Shown: piece by piece, positions 33,140 through 42,136 of the stretch
Numbering within the stretch: position 1 is the stretch's first letter
Layout: every line of letters starts with the position of its first letter
The notes under the pieces: generated by a model
The model's database searches: none
Seen by the model: only the letters and a program-made list of their open reading frames with translations
What the model was told of the DNA's origin: nothing
Source: Paenibacillus solanacearum
Lineage (GTDB): Bacteria > Bacillota > Bacilli > Paenibacillales > NBRC-103111
NCBI RefSeq assembly: GCF_910593845.1
Contig: NZ_CAJVAS010000003.1
Location: 186,001 to 250,000 of the forward strand
DNA: 64,000 nucleotides
Direction of reading: 5' to 3'
Position numbers and translations under genes: made by a program

Positions 33140-34552
33140 ATGGGGCTGCGCAACAAGCTGTTTCTTCAACATACGGTTATGGTCGTCATGCTGCTGACGG
33201 CGATGTATTTGATCGTCAACTACACGCTAAGCAAAAGCATGATTGAGCGCGACACGCAAACCTTGAGCCAATATTTCTCTCTCCATCGCATTGAAGCTTT
33301 GAAAATCGTAAATGATAAAAAAATCGATATCCAGCAATTATTTTCCGGCACGTACGCGCCGCTCATCGCTTCCCATCTTGCCGCTAACAGCAACTTCCAG
33401 GTGCAGCTGTTCGATTTGGAGGAGACGATCGTCGGTAACAGCGGCGATGAAAATTTACTGAAGCGCGGCGACATCGCAGCCGCATTGTCGGGGCAGACGG
33501 CCACTGTTCTGACGGATGCCGAGGATACGCAATATTTGATCTACGCGGCCCCTTTCTGGTATGAGGGGAAAATTGTCGGCGGATTCCGTTACCTGCTGAA
33601 TTTGAAGCAGCACGTGGAAACGCTCGCGCAGATGCGGTATTGGTTTATCGGCGTGGCGCTCGGATGCTTGTTGATGTCCTTGCTGGCCAGCTACTCGTTC
33701 TTCTCGATTCTGGTGAAGCCGCTGCATGCGCTGAAGCAGGCGCTCAAGCGGGTGTCCGTCGGAGACTTCAGCCCCAAAGTCGTCGTGAACAGTCAAGATG
33801 AAATTCATGAGCTGGCCAAAAACTTCAACCAAATGTCCGAAGCGCTTCAACACCATATTGCGATGCTTCACTACGAGCAGGGAAAGCAAAAAGCGTTCTA
33901 TGATAACATGACCCATGAATTGAAAACGCCGCTCACCTCGATCATTGGGTTTTCCGATCTGATTAACAAGCTGGAGAAGCTCGAGGATATCCGAACGTGC
34001 AGCACCTATATCCGCAAAGAAAGCGATCGGCTATTGCATATGGTGGAGGAACTGCTGCAAACCTCACTGAAGGGAAACGAGGCGTGGAGCATACAGCTGG
34101 AGCGGACGGATCTTGCTGCGATCATTACCGACGCATTGCGCATATTGGAGCCGACGCTGGACAAATCGTCGATTGCGATATCGGTGGAGGTCGAGCCTTG
34201 CGAGGTTTACTTGGACCCGGCGCGTACGCAGCAGGTATTGTTCAACGTCATCGACAATGCGATCAAACACAGTGAATGCACCCATCTGCACATTGTACTC
34301 GACGAGCATGAAGGCCGCGGTCGCGTACGCATAGCCGATAACGGCAAAGGCATACCGGAGGCAGAGCTGCAGAGCTTGTTCGTTCCATCGGAGCATAAGG
34401 CGGACAGGGTCATCTCCGCGCAATCGCACGGACTGGGGCTGCCGCTTTGCAAGCAGTTGATGGAGCTGCAGGGCGGAAGCATCCGCATGACTAGCCGCGT
34501 TTCATACGGAACGGAAGTGCAGCTGTTGTTCAATCTGTATAGTCCCCTGTAA
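33140..34552 (+). CDS. Sensor histidine kinase
   Basis: A 470-aa kinase. Helices at about 9-29 and 172-194 frame an extracellular sensor domain of about 140 residues (dCache/sCache size). HAMP follows (KPLHALKQALKRVSVGDFSP), then HisKA with the phospho-His in YDNMTHELKTPLTSIIGF, and HATPase boxes (FNVIDNAIKHSECTHL, RIADNGKGIPEAELQ, QSHGLGLPLCKQLME). The large outside domain suggests direct sensing of a solute, perhaps with the binding proteins of the ABC system encoded next. Confidence 0.92.
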   Translation: MGLRNKLFLQHTVMVVMLLTAMYLIVNYTLSKSMIERDTQTLSQYFSLHRIEALKIVNDKKIDIQQLFSGTYAPLIASHLAANSNFQVQLFDLEETIVGNSGDENLLKRGDIAAALSGQTATVLTDAEDTQYLIYAAPFWYEGKIVGGFRYLLNLKQHVETLAQMRYWFIGVALGCLLMSLLASYSFFSILVKPLHALKQALKRVSVGDFSPKVVVNSQDEIHELAKNFNQMSEALQHHIAMLHYEQGKQKAFYDNMTHELKTPLTSIIGFSDLINKLEKLEDIRTCSTYIRKESDRLLHMVEELLQTSLKGNEAWSIQLERTDLAAIITDALRILEPTLDKSSIAISVEVEPCEVYLDPARTQQVLFNVIDNAIKHSECTHLHIVLDEHEGRGRVRIADNGKGIPEAELQSLFVPSEHKADRVISAQSHGLGLPLCKQLMELQGGSIRMTSRVSYGTEVQLLFNLYSPL

Positions 34553-34559
34553 GCGCTGT

Positions 34560-34580
34560 TACAAAACTGATACAAATCGA
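34560..34580 (+). promoter_or_regulatory. Direct repeat, candidate OmpR-type binding site
   Basis: TACAAAACTGA followed by TACAAATCGA are direct repeats with an 11-base period, as bound by PhoB/PhoP-like regulators. They lie between the kinase gene and the unknown membrane-protein gene. No clear -10 follows, so its use is uncertain. Confidence 0.4.
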
Positions 34581-34613
34581 TGATTTTTTTGAGACAAAAG
34601 GAGCGTAGAGTAA

Positions 34614-35399
34614 ATGCCAGAGGAGAAGAAAGGGCTCTCATGGTTTCGTCTTATCCTGCTGCAAACCGTTGTTGGCTGCCTGTTGATCGGCGTCTGCGCC
34701 TATTGGTTCCGCCTGCCCATGGATAAAGTAAATATCGTATCTCCTGAGCAGGGCGGCCGGGATATGTTCGCCGGAGTTCCCATGCGCATCGATGTATTGT
34801 ATCCGGGACTCGGCACGGTCTCGATTCATGATCCGAAGGAGCTGCTGAAGCTGAAGTCATCCTTTCTCGGCTTGCTCTCCGTGGGACAATACAGCAGCCA
34901 GAACAAAACCCCCCGGCTGCTGCTCACAGGGTCGATCGCTTATTTGGATCAGGAGGCGCTGCCTTTTCAGATCGAGACGAATGCTTTTCGCTTCGGAGAC
35001 CGGTCGGTTAATTCGCTGAATGTAAGCGCCGACATCCGCAAGCTGCAAAGCACGCTGATCGATAAGGCCCTAACGCCGGCGATCGTCGGAGCTGCGATGG
35101 AAGACACCGGCAACGAGATGTTCTCGTTGAAGAACGGGGATCTTGCACTGTTAGCGGAGGCCGAAAGGGCGGCGCTCACTGCGCAGATTCGGTCGTCTAC
35201 GCGCGTGATTGATTTCAGTCGTTTCGATTACATCGCGCGGCAGCCTGACGCCCATTTTGTCATACAGCTGTCAGGCGACGGGGAGACACAGCGGCATTGG
35301 TTGCATGCGGACCGGTTTAACAACGCTTACATTGTCGTATTTGATTTATTGGATGAGACCAACCAAAGAGCCTATTTCAAGCTGAACGAATCCTCATAA
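34614..35399 (+). CDS. Membrane-anchored extracytoplasmic protein of unknown function
   Basis: A 261-aa protein with one N-terminal membrane helix (LILLQTVVGCLLIGVCAYWF) and a large outside domain with no motif that I recognise. The domain opens with KVNIVSPEQGGRDMFAG and contains regular beta-rich stretches (RLLLTGSIAYLDQEALPFQI, AHFVIQLSGDGETQ). It sits between the sensor kinase and the first binding protein, in the same direction and with AAGGAG before the ATG. The position suggests an accessory factor for the kinase or the importer; it could link the two. Confidence 0.6.
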   Translation: MPEEKKGLSWFRLILLQTVVGCLLIGVCAYWFRLPMDKVNIVSPEQGGRDMFAGVPMRIDVLYPGLGTVSIHDPKELLKLKSSFLGLLSVGQYSSQNKTPRLLLTGSIAYLDQEALPFQIETNAFRFGDRSVNSLNVSADIRKLQSTLIDKALTPAIVGAAMEDTGNEMFSLKNGDLALLAEAERAALTAQIRSSTRVIDFSRFDYIARQPDAHFVIQLSGDGETQRHWLHADRFNNAYIVVFDLLDETNQRAYFKLNESS

Positions 35400-35430
35400 C
35401 ATTTGTCTTTGGAAGGGACGGTTTGAAAAG

Positions 35431-36465
35431 ATGGCCAGAAAAAAGAATAAAAACGCGGTCATGCTGTATTCTGTGATTGTTGTTGTGCTGCTTGCGGGAT
35501 TTTTCCTGTACAAATCGGGGATGTTCGGAGGAAAAGTGCAAGGGAAAGTGACCGTATACTCGATATTCCAGGAGGAGGAAGCCCGCAAAATACTGGATAA
35601 GTTCAAAGCGGAAACCGGAATCGAGTACGATATTTTACGTTTGCCGAGCGGGGAAGCGGTTTCGCGCGTACAAAATGAAATGGCCAGACCGCAAGCCGAC
35701 TTTCTAATGGGCGGACCGGCGGACTCGCATGAGGTGCTGAAAAAGGCAGGCGCGCTGGAAGCTTACGTTTCTCCGAATGCATCCGATATTCCCGACAATA
35801 TGAAGGATAAAGAAGGCTTTTGGACCGGTTTTTATTTGAACCCGGTGGCGATCGGCATCAACGAGAAGCGCTGGAAGGAAAAATACGGAACGGCTCCATA
35901 TCCGCAAACGTTTAAAGAATTGCTTGATCCCAAGTTTAAAGGCGAAATCGGCATGTCGGATCCGGCCACATCTGGAACCGCTTACACAGCGGTAGCCTCG
36001 CTGGCTCAAGTATGGGGCAAGGAAGAAATGCTCAAATATATGGCACAGCTGCTGCCAAACATGAAAGAACGGCCGAAATCCGGTATTGAGCCGATTCAAA
36101 AAGCGGCAAAAGGCGAATACACGATCGGAATTACGTTCCTGGGAGACCAGCTGAAAATTAAAAACCAAGGCAACCCAATCGTCAGCATCGTGCCGGAGGC
36201 GGCTGGCTATGAAGTAGGCGGACTCTCCATCGTGAAGGGCGGTCCCAATACCGAGGCAGCGAAGAAGCTGATGGACTACATGCTGACGAACGAGCCGGGA
36301 CTTCTGTACTCGCAATCGGCCTACGCCGTATCGGTGAAGCCTTCCGTACCGGTTCCGCAAGGCGGGATCGACATCAAGACAACGAAGTATAACAAAACCT
36401 ACAGCCTGTGGACGGCCGCCGATCAGCGGAAGGCGCTCCAGGATGCGCTCAAGGATTTGAAGTAA
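35431..36465 (+). CDS. ABC transporter substrate-binding protein (Fe3+/phosphonate-type, family 1)
   Basis: A 344-aa binding protein of the FbpA/PhnS-like group. It is held by an uncleaved-looking N-terminal helix (AVMLYSVIVVVLLAGFFLYK) with no lipobox. Family blocks are VTVYSIFQEEEARKILDKFK, the GEAVSRVQNEMARPQADFLM region, SDPATSGTAYTAVASLAQVW and LDYMLTNEPGL-like end part. It precedes a two-domain permease and an ATPase. The substrate could be ferric iron, an organophosphonate such as 2-aminoethylphosphonate or a phosphorylated compound. No phn genes are near to decide. Confidence 0.85.
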   Translation: MARKKNKNAVMLYSVIVVVLLAGFFLYKSGMFGGKVQGKVTVYSIFQEEEARKILDKFKAETGIEYDILRLPSGEAVSRVQNEMARPQADFLMGGPADSHEVLKKAGALEAYVSPNASDIPDNMKDKEGFWTGFYLNPVAIGINEKRWKEKYGTAPYPQTFKELLDPKFKGEIGMSDPATSGTAYTAVASLAQVWGKEEMLKYMAQLLPNMKERPKSGIEPIQKAAKGEYTIGITFLGDQLKIKNQGNPIVSIVPEAAGYEVGGLSIVKGGPNTEAAKKLMDYMLTNEPGLLYSQSAYAVSVKPSVPVPQGGIDIKTTKYNKTYSLWTAADQRKALQDALKDLK

Positions 36466-36559
36466 ACGGTTACGGTCAGGCGCTGTGCAGTCTGGGGCAT
36501 CAGCCTTTGCTGCGCAGCGCCGCCTATGAAAGAAACGGAAAGGTGGTAGCATCCCCCCC

Positions 36560-38215
36560 ATGAAAGAAAAAAAAGGCATCGGGGAGTCGATCGCCAGGCT
36601 CATGAAGGACCCTTCTTCATTGCTGCTTGTATTGATCAGTTTCGCGCTCTTGTTTCTGTTTGTCATCTACCCGCTGGTGTTTGTCGTCTTTATTCCAAGT
36701 GCGGAAAATTGGGGAACGTTTTTCAGTAAAAGCCGTTACGGCACGGCGCTGCTCAATACGATGGTCAGTTCCTCGCTCTCAGCGCTGCTGGCGACGATTT
36801 TCGGCTTTATTTACGCTTATGCGATCAATTACAGCAATATAGCCGGCAAAAAGTTTTTCCGGTTCATTGCGTTCCTGCCTTTGCTGGCTCCGTCGGTGAT
36901 GAGCGGCCTTGCGTTCCTGCTGCTGTTCGGCCGGGGCGGCATGGTGTCCCAATATTTGAAAACCTGGTTCGACATCGAGCTTGATTTATACGGGCTGCCC
37001 GGACTGCTGATCGTGCAGACGATATCGTATTTCCCGCTTGCCTATATGACGATCACCGGCGTACTGCGCTCGATCTCGCCGAATCTGGAGATTGCCGCGC
37101 AAAACCTGGGCGCAAGAGGCTTCAAGCTGTTCCGCACGATTACGCTCAAGCTGGCGCTTCCCGGCGTACTGAATGCCTTCCTGCTTGTGGCGATCAACTG
37201 CTTCGCGGACTTCGGCAATCCGAAGCTGATCGGCGGCAATTACTCGCTCTTGGCCGTTGAAATTTATGGAGAGATTCTCAATAACGAACCTGGATTGGCT
37301 TCGGTGATGGGGATTATTCTCGTCATTCCTGCGCTTCTCGTGTTCTGGGTACAGAACAAGCTGTTGTCCAAAGGATCTTATTCTACCATTACAGGAAAGC
37401 CCGTATCGGGATTGAACCGGATGACGACCTCCCGAAAAACGGACATTGCGCTTTTTACCTTCAATAGCTTGATTTCGCTGTTCATTATTGCGATGTTTGC
37501 GATTACCATCTTGTTCGCCTTTACCAAAAACTTCGGGCGGGACAATACGTTTACGCTGGACCATATCATGAAAGTGGTATTCAATCCTTCCAGCCCTGCG
37601 GTTATGAACAGCTTGGTGCTGTCGCTGATCAGCTCCATTCTGGCTGTTGCGTTCGCCCTAGTGCTAGCCTACGTTATCGTACGCAAACCTTTTCCAGGCA
37701 AAGGCTTGCTTGACTTTACCGCTGTTCTGCCGATCGCGCTGCCGGGTACCTTCGTCGGACTCGCCTTGATCGTCGCCTTCAGCTCCGGTCCGATCATTCT
37801 GCAAGGCTCCGCCGTCTTGATTATCGTCGCTATGCTGCTGAAGCAAATGCCGGTCGGGTACCGCGGCTTGACGGCTTCCTTCAAACAAATCGATAAATCG
37901 ATTGAGGAGGCCGCGACGAACTTGGGCGCGGACAGCCGCAGAACGCTCACGACCATTGTATTCCCGATGCTGCAAAAAACCGTCGTAGCCAACTTCGTCT
38001 ACGCGTTTATGAAAAATATGAACACGTTGAGCACGATTGTATTTTTGATCACCCCCAAATGGGTTGTTGCCGCCGTTTCGATTTTCAACTATGCGGAGAC
38101 GGGCACGTACTATTGGGCCGCGGCTGTTGCTGTAGGACTGATGGCCGCTACGCTGGCTACACTTGGCGTCATGAAGCTGATTTTCCGGTCCAAGGTGAAA
38201 ATTTTCGATTTCTAG
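36560..38215 (+). CDS. ABC transporter permease, two fused domains (FbpB-like)
   Basis: A 551-aa integral membrane protein of about 12 helices. Two copies of the binding-protein-dependent transport signature (EAA loop) are visible: LEIAAQNLGARGFKLFRTIT in the first half and IEEAATNLGADSRRTLTTIV in the second. This fused form is typical of FbpB and related iron or phosphonate importers. It lies between the first binding protein and the ATPase. The ribosome binding site (AGGTGG) is rather far, about 13 bases, from the ATG. Confidence 0.93.
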   Translation: MKEKKGIGESIARLMKDPSSLLLVLISFALLFLFVIYPLVFVVFIPSAENWGTFFSKSRYGTALLNTMVSSSLSALLATIFGFIYAYAINYSNIAGKKFFRFIAFLPLLAPSVMSGLAFLLLFGRGGMVSQYLKTWFDIELDLYGLPGLLIVQTISYFPLAYMTITGVLRSISPNLEIAAQNLGARGFKLFRTITLKLALPGVLNAFLLVAINCFADFGNPKLIGGNYSLLAVEIYGEILNNEPGLASVMGIILVIPALLVFWVQNKLLSKGSYSTITGKPVSGLNRMTTSRKTDIALFTFNSLISLFIIAMFAITILFAFTKNFGRDNTFTLDHIMKVVFNPSSPAVMNSLVLSLISSILAVAFALVLAYVIVRKPFPGKGLLDFTAVLPIALPGTFVGLALIVAFSSGPIILQGSAVLIIVAMLLKQMPVGYRGLTASFKQIDKSIEEAATNLGADSRRTLTTIVFPMLQKTVVANFVYAFMKNMNTLSTIVFLITPKWVVAAVSIFNYAETGTYYWAAAVAVGLMAATLATLGVMKLIFRSKVKIFDF

Positions 38216-38233
38216 AAACAGGGAGTGGGCATA

Positions 38234-39313
38234 ATGAGCACACAGGTACTGCTTGATCTCAAAAACGTGAATAAAGTATTCGGAGAAAATCACGTTCTCA
38301 AACATATTGATTTGCAAATCGAGCGGGGGAAGTTTATTACGTTCCTCGGCCCGAGCGGCTGTGGCAAAACGACGCTCTTGCGGTCGATCGCAGGTTTTTA
38401 TACGATTGACGAAGGGGAAATCTGGATCGACGGGAAGCTTGTGAACGATCTGCCTCCCTATAAGAGAGGGACGCCGATGGTGTTCCAGGAATACGCGCTG
38501 TTTCCGCATATGACCGTATTCGATAATGTCGCTTACGGCCTCGATATTCAGAAGCGTCCGGAGGCTGAGGTTCAGGAGCGGGTCAAGGCCGCCTTGGCCC
38601 AAGTCAAGCTGACGGGTCTGGAGGAGCGGTATCCGAATCAGATGTCCGGCGGCCAGCAGCAGCGCGTAGCTATGGCGCGCGCCCTGGTTATGAACTCGCC
38701 GATCATCCTGCTCGACGAGCCGCTCAGTAACCTGGACGCGAAGCTGCGGGAAGAGGTGCGGGTGGAGCTGCGCAGCATTCAGCTGGAGCTCGGTTTAACC
38801 GTTATTTACGTAACGCATGATCAGTTGGAGGCATTGTCGATGTCCGATTACATCGTCGTCTTCAACAAAGGGGCGATCGACCAGCACGGAACGCCGCATG
38901 AAATTTACTACAAGCCGCGTACGAGGTATGTGGCCGATTTTATCGGCACGACAAACTTTATCGACGCGGTCGTCCGGCAGACGTCCGGGCAAACGGCAAC
39001 CGTACAATACGGGAGCGACGGCCGGATGATTACGCTGCACACCAGCGAGCAAGTAGCAGTGGGGGAGAACGTGCTGTTATGCATTCGTCCGGAGTCGCTG
39101 CGCATGAATCAGCCGAATGCGGGTGACTTTATAATAGAAGGAACGGTAAGCTCCTCCATGTTCCTCGGCGAGAAGGAACGGTATTTCCTGACCGGGAATC
39201 ATGGAGCGGAATGGATTGTCGATGCTTACGACATCGGCCAGCAAACGTTCCAAGGAACCGTTGAGCTGCGCGCGGCGGCGGACAAAATCCACTTGATTCG
39301 CATAACGGAATAA
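38234..39313 (+). CDS. ABC transporter ATP-binding protein (FbpC/PotA-like)
   Basis: A 359-aa ATPase. Walker A GPSGCGKTTLL, Q loop MVFQEYALFPH, signature MSGGQQQRVAMARAL, Walker B IILLDEPLSNLDAKLR and H loop VIYVTHDQLEAL are all intact. A TOBE domain follows (from about 240 to the end), as in importers for iron, polyamines and phosphonates. The start at 38234 was chosen because GGGAG lies eight bases upstream. It is followed by a strong terminator. Confidence 0.93.
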   Translation: MSTQVLLDLKNVNKVFGENHVLKHIDLQIERGKFITFLGPSGCGKTTLLRSIAGFYTIDEGEIWIDGKLVNDLPPYKRGTPMVFQEYALFPHMTVFDNVAYGLDIQKRPEAEVQERVKAALAQVKLTGLEERYPNQMSGGQQQRVAMARALVMNSPIILLDEPLSNLDAKLREEVRVELRSIQLELGLTVIYVTHDQLEALSMSDYIVVFNKGAIDQHGTPHEIYYKPRTRYVADFIGTTNFIDAVVRQTSGQTATVQYGSDGRMITLHTSEQVAVGENVLLCIRPESLRMNQPNAGDFIIEGTVSSSMFLGEKERYFLTGNHGAEWIVDAYDIGQQTFQGTVELRAAADKIHLIRITE

Positions 39314-39329
39314 ATGAATAGCGGCATTC

Positions 39330-39359
39330 AAAAAAGGAAAACAACCGTTTTCCTTTTTT
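39330..39359 (+). terminator. Strong rho-independent terminator
   Basis: Thirteen bases (AAAAAAGGAAAAC) pair with GTTTTCCTTTTTT across a four-base loop. It separates the importer genes from the second binding-protein gene, which would then depend on partial read-through. Confidence 0.9.
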
Positions 39360-39388
39360 GGCTATATTCGTAACGGGAGGCGGCAGAT

Positions 39389-40405
39389 GTGTGGACCAAA
39401 GCACTTGTATTTCTGGTAATCGTCGGCTGCATAGGGTTAGGCTATTCCTTTTTCACCGGTCCGAAGAACAATCAGACGCTGAAAGTGTATCTGATCTTCC
39501 AGGAAGACGAAGGTCGCGTCCTGCTGGAAAAGTTCAAAAAGGAAACCGGACAGCCCTATGAAATGATCCGTATGTCCAGCGGCGAGGCCAGCTATCATTT
39601 GCTGAGCATGAATAAAACCGGCCCTGACGTCGTGCTCGGCGGTTCGGCGGATTTGCACGAGCATTTGAAAAATAGCGGCAAATTAATCCGCTACGTCTCT
39701 GTGCAGCAAAAAGAAATTCCCGCTCAATATAAAGATAAAGAAGGCTATTGGACCGGGATGTACATGGGAGCGCTTGCGATCGGAGTGAACCGGAAAGTAT
39801 GGCAGCAGGACCCGCAGCTGTCGCCGCTGCCGCAGCCCAGACGTCTGGAAGATTTGCTGCGTCCCGAGCTCAAAGGAAAGATCGATATTCCCGATCCGGA
39901 AACTTCGGGCACCGGGTACACGCTGCTCGCCTCCCTCGCTCAGCAGCGGGGCGAGGACGAAGCGGTGCGCTTGATGCAGGCGCTGAAGAAGCAAAGCGCC
40001 TCGACGGCGTTTGCCGGGATTACCTCGGCGCAGCGGCTGGCCGTAGGCGATGCGGCGGCCGTCGTTAACTTCCTCGGCGACCAGCTTCGCTTTACGAATT
40101 CGGGCTATGATATCGATTCGTATATTCCGCCGCAGGCAGGCTGGGAGATTGGGGCTGTGTCCATCTTAAAAAACGGTGGAAATGCGGAAGCGGCCAAAAA
40201 GCTCGTCGATTTCGTGCTGTCCCGCAATGTGCAGACGGATTATATGAATGTGGCTTTCTCGTTCCCGGTCCTTCCCGGCATTGCCCCCAATGCGCTGCTG
40301 GCTCACGTGAAGCTGGAAAATCTGCTGCATTCGTACCGCTTTGACGTGGCTGCCCGTCAGCGGGAAACGCTCCTTGGCAAATGGAAATCGTTCAAGGTAG
40401 AATAA
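39389..40405 (+). CDS. Second ABC substrate-binding protein, paralogue of 35431-36465
   Basis: A 338-aa binding protein with the same architecture as the one at 35431: N-terminal anchor helix (VFLVIVGCIGLGYSFF), LKVYLIFQEDEGRVLLEKFK, and IPDPETSGTGYTLLASLAQQ. The GTG start has GGGAGG eight bases upstream. It lies 30 bases after the terminator that closes the importer operon. A duplicated binding protein usually widens the substrate range or divides sensing from transport; which applies here is unknown. Confidence 0.85.
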   Translation: MWTKALVFLVIVGCIGLGYSFFTGPKNNQTLKVYLIFQEDEGRVLLEKFKKETGQPYEMIRMSSGEASYHLLSMNKTGPDVVLGGSADLHEHLKNSGKLIRYVSVQQKEIPAQYKDKEGYWTGMYMGALAIGVNRKVWQQDPQLSPLPQPRRLEDLLRPELKGKIDIPDPETSGTGYTLLASLAQQRGEDEAVRLMQALKKQSASTAFAGITSAQRLAVGDAAAVVNFLGDQLRFTNSGYDIDSYIPPQAGWEIGAVSILKNGGNAEAAKKLVDFVLSRNVQTDYMNVAFSFPVLPGIAPNALLAHVKLENLLHSYRFDVAARQRETLLGKWKSFKVE

Positions 40406-40435
40406 GGTAGACAGGGAAGCCTGTCGGCTATGCAT

Positions 40436-40500
40436 CCTGTAGAAATTTAAGATATGTCCGTAAATATCGAAGGTTTCCTTCAACTCAACCGACTTATAAT
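40436..40500 (+). promoter_or_regulatory. YesN-type activator site and promoter of the sulfatase gene
   Basis: A 43-base element (40436-40478) matches 37 of 43 bases with one at 45561. Within it are two direct-repeat half-sites 21 bases apart (GTAgAaATTtAAGAT and GTAaAtATCgAAGGT). The TATAAT -10 box begins at 40495, 59 bases after the element start, the same distance as in the other copy. The second half-site overlaps the place of the -35, typical of activation by an AraC-type dimer. Confidence 0.75.
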
Positions 40501-40563
40501 GGATGTGCAGAAGAATATGGATGATATCGCTTGGAACGAAGTATAGGTAGCGGAGGGATGTAC

Positions 40564-42021
40564 GTGAAAACCGTGTTTATCCTTATGGACTCATTAAATC
40601 GCCATTACTTGAATGCTTATGGACCTTCTTGGGTAAAAACGCCGAATATCGACCGTTTGGCGGAGAGAGGCGTCGTGTTCGACAACCATTATTCCGGCTC
40701 TCTGCCGTGCATGCCTGCCCGCCGGGACATTATGACAGGCCGTCTCAATTTCCTGGAGTCGCGCTGGTGCCCGCTGCAGCCTTATGACGAGGCGTATCCC
40801 CATGTGCTGCGTACGCAATCCGGCACCTACAGCCATATGATCACAGATCATTACCATTATTTTGAGGCTCCGGGCTTTGGCTATCATACACCGTTTAACA
40901 CATGGGAGTTTATGCGCGGCCAAGAGGGCGACCACTGGCAGCCGCGGGTGAAGGACCCTGAAACTCCCGTATATCGCGGCAAAAACCGTCGACAGGACTG
41001 GGTCAACCGGTCCAGTATGGATCTTGAGAAAGATGAAGACTACCCGACGCCGCAATGCTTTATGCGGGCTATCGATTTTTTGCAAAACAATCACGACCAA
41101 GACAACTGGCTGCTGCATTTGGAAGTATTCGATCCACACGAACCGTTCGTTTGTCCGCAGAAATACCGCGACCTTTACAATGATACCTGGAGCGGACCGT
41201 ATCATTTCGATTGGCCTAACTATGCGCCTGTCGACCCGGAACACGAAGGCCCCGATGCGATCGACCATATCCGTAAGCGCTACGCCGGAACGCTGACGAT
41301 GACCGACGTGTGGCTGGGGAAGTTCCTCGATAAGATGGATGAGCTTGAATTGTGGGAAGACACGACGGTGATTCTGACGACGGATCATGGACATTTGCTC
41401 GGAGAATACGGTTATTGGGCTAAAAACTATATGTTCGATTATCGGAAGCTGGCGCATATCCCGCTTATTGCATACCGGCCCGGATCGCCGATGAACGGTA
41501 AACGGGTACAGGCGCTCACGACGACCATCGATATGATGCCTACGGTATTGGAGCTGCACGGAGCCGTTCCGTCCGAGCACGTGCAGGGGAAATCGCTGGT
41601 ACACCTGCTGGAAAAAGACGAGAACCATCACGACGCGGTTCTGTATGGCTACTTCGCCAAAGACATTAATTTGACCGACGGACGGTACACGTATACCCGT
41701 CAACCGCTTCGCGACTCGGTCGCTTACCATCATACGGCGACCCCGGTGATTTCCGCCAAAACGCCGGAACAATATGAAAATGCGGAGTTCGGGAGGTTTT
41801 TGCCTCAGACGACGATGCCGGTCTATCGCGTGCCGGAAACATCGCGCAGACACCACAACGCCCCGGACCATCATTTGTTGTACGATATCGAACAAGATCC
41901 CGAGCAATGGTCAGCCGTTCGGAATGATGCGCTTGAAGCGGAATACGCCTCCAAGCTCCTGCAATTGCTGAAGCAGTACCAAGCGCCGGAATGGCAGTAT
42001 GCCAGAATGGACTATCGTTAA
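40564..42021 (+). CDS. Cytoplasmic S1-family sulfatase
   Basis: A 485-aa arylsulfatase-like enzyme that removes sulfate esters. Metal ligands are seen in ILMDSLNRHYLNAYG and TTDHGHLLGEYGYWAKN. The catalytic site is LPCMPARRDIMTGR, a C-x-P-x-R motif in which Cys is converted to formylglycine. No signal peptide exists, so the substrate must be imported first. The GTG at 40564 lies seven bases after GGAGG; the ATG at 40558 is too close. The promoter shares an element with the ABC importer at 45662, so the importer probably supplies the sulfated sugar. No formylglycine-generating enzyme lies in the window. Confidence 0.9.
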   Translation: MKTVFILMDSLNRHYLNAYGPSWVKTPNIDRLAERGVVFDNHYSGSLPCMPARRDIMTGRLNFLESRWCPLQPYDEAYPHVLRTQSGTYSHMITDHYHYFEAPGFGYHTPFNTWEFMRGQEGDHWQPRVKDPETPVYRGKNRRQDWVNRSSMDLEKDEDYPTPQCFMRAIDFLQNNHDQDNWLLHLEVFDPHEPFVCPQKYRDLYNDTWSGPYHFDWPNYAPVDPEHEGPDAIDHIRKRYAGTLTMTDVWLGKFLDKMDELELWEDTTVILTTDHGHLLGEYGYWAKNYMFDYRKLAHIPLIAYRPGSPMNGKRVQALTTTIDMMPTVLELHGAVPSEHVQGKSLVHLLEKDENHHDAVLYGYFAKDINLTDGRYTYTRQPLRDSVAYHHTATPVISAKTPEQYENAEFGRFLPQTTMPVYRVPETSRRHHNAPDHHLLYDIEQDPEQWSAVRNDALEAEYASKLLQLLKQYQAPEWQYARMDYR

Positions 42022-42046
42022 TTCTTCAAACACGTACGCAGAGTGG

Positions 42047-42074
42047 ACGGTCATCCCTTGGCAAGGGGTACCGT
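42047..42074 (+). terminator. Probable terminator after the sulfatase
   Basis: ACGGT...TCCCTT and AAGGGG...ACCGT form a hairpin with a small bulge, followed by a T-rich stretch (TCTTCTATTTTG). Confidence 0.55.
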
Positions 42075-42136
42075 TCTTCTATTTTGTAAAAATTGTATAA
42101 GGGCGGTACCCTCTAAAAGCCAGGAAGGAACCGATT

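Noticed and set aside
35704-36666. 320-aa open frame on the minus strand
   Set aside because: Antisense shadow of the binding-protein gene; no motifs, Arg-rich.
37664-38602. 312-aa open frame on the minus strand
   Set aside because: Spans the antisense of the permease and ATPase genes; low-complexity Arg/Gln-rich, no family signature.
40594-41907. 437-aa open frame on the minus strand
   Set aside because: It lies fully antisense to the sulfatase gene, has no ribosome binding site or family features, and is rich in His/Arg, as expected from the opposite strand of a GC-rich gene.
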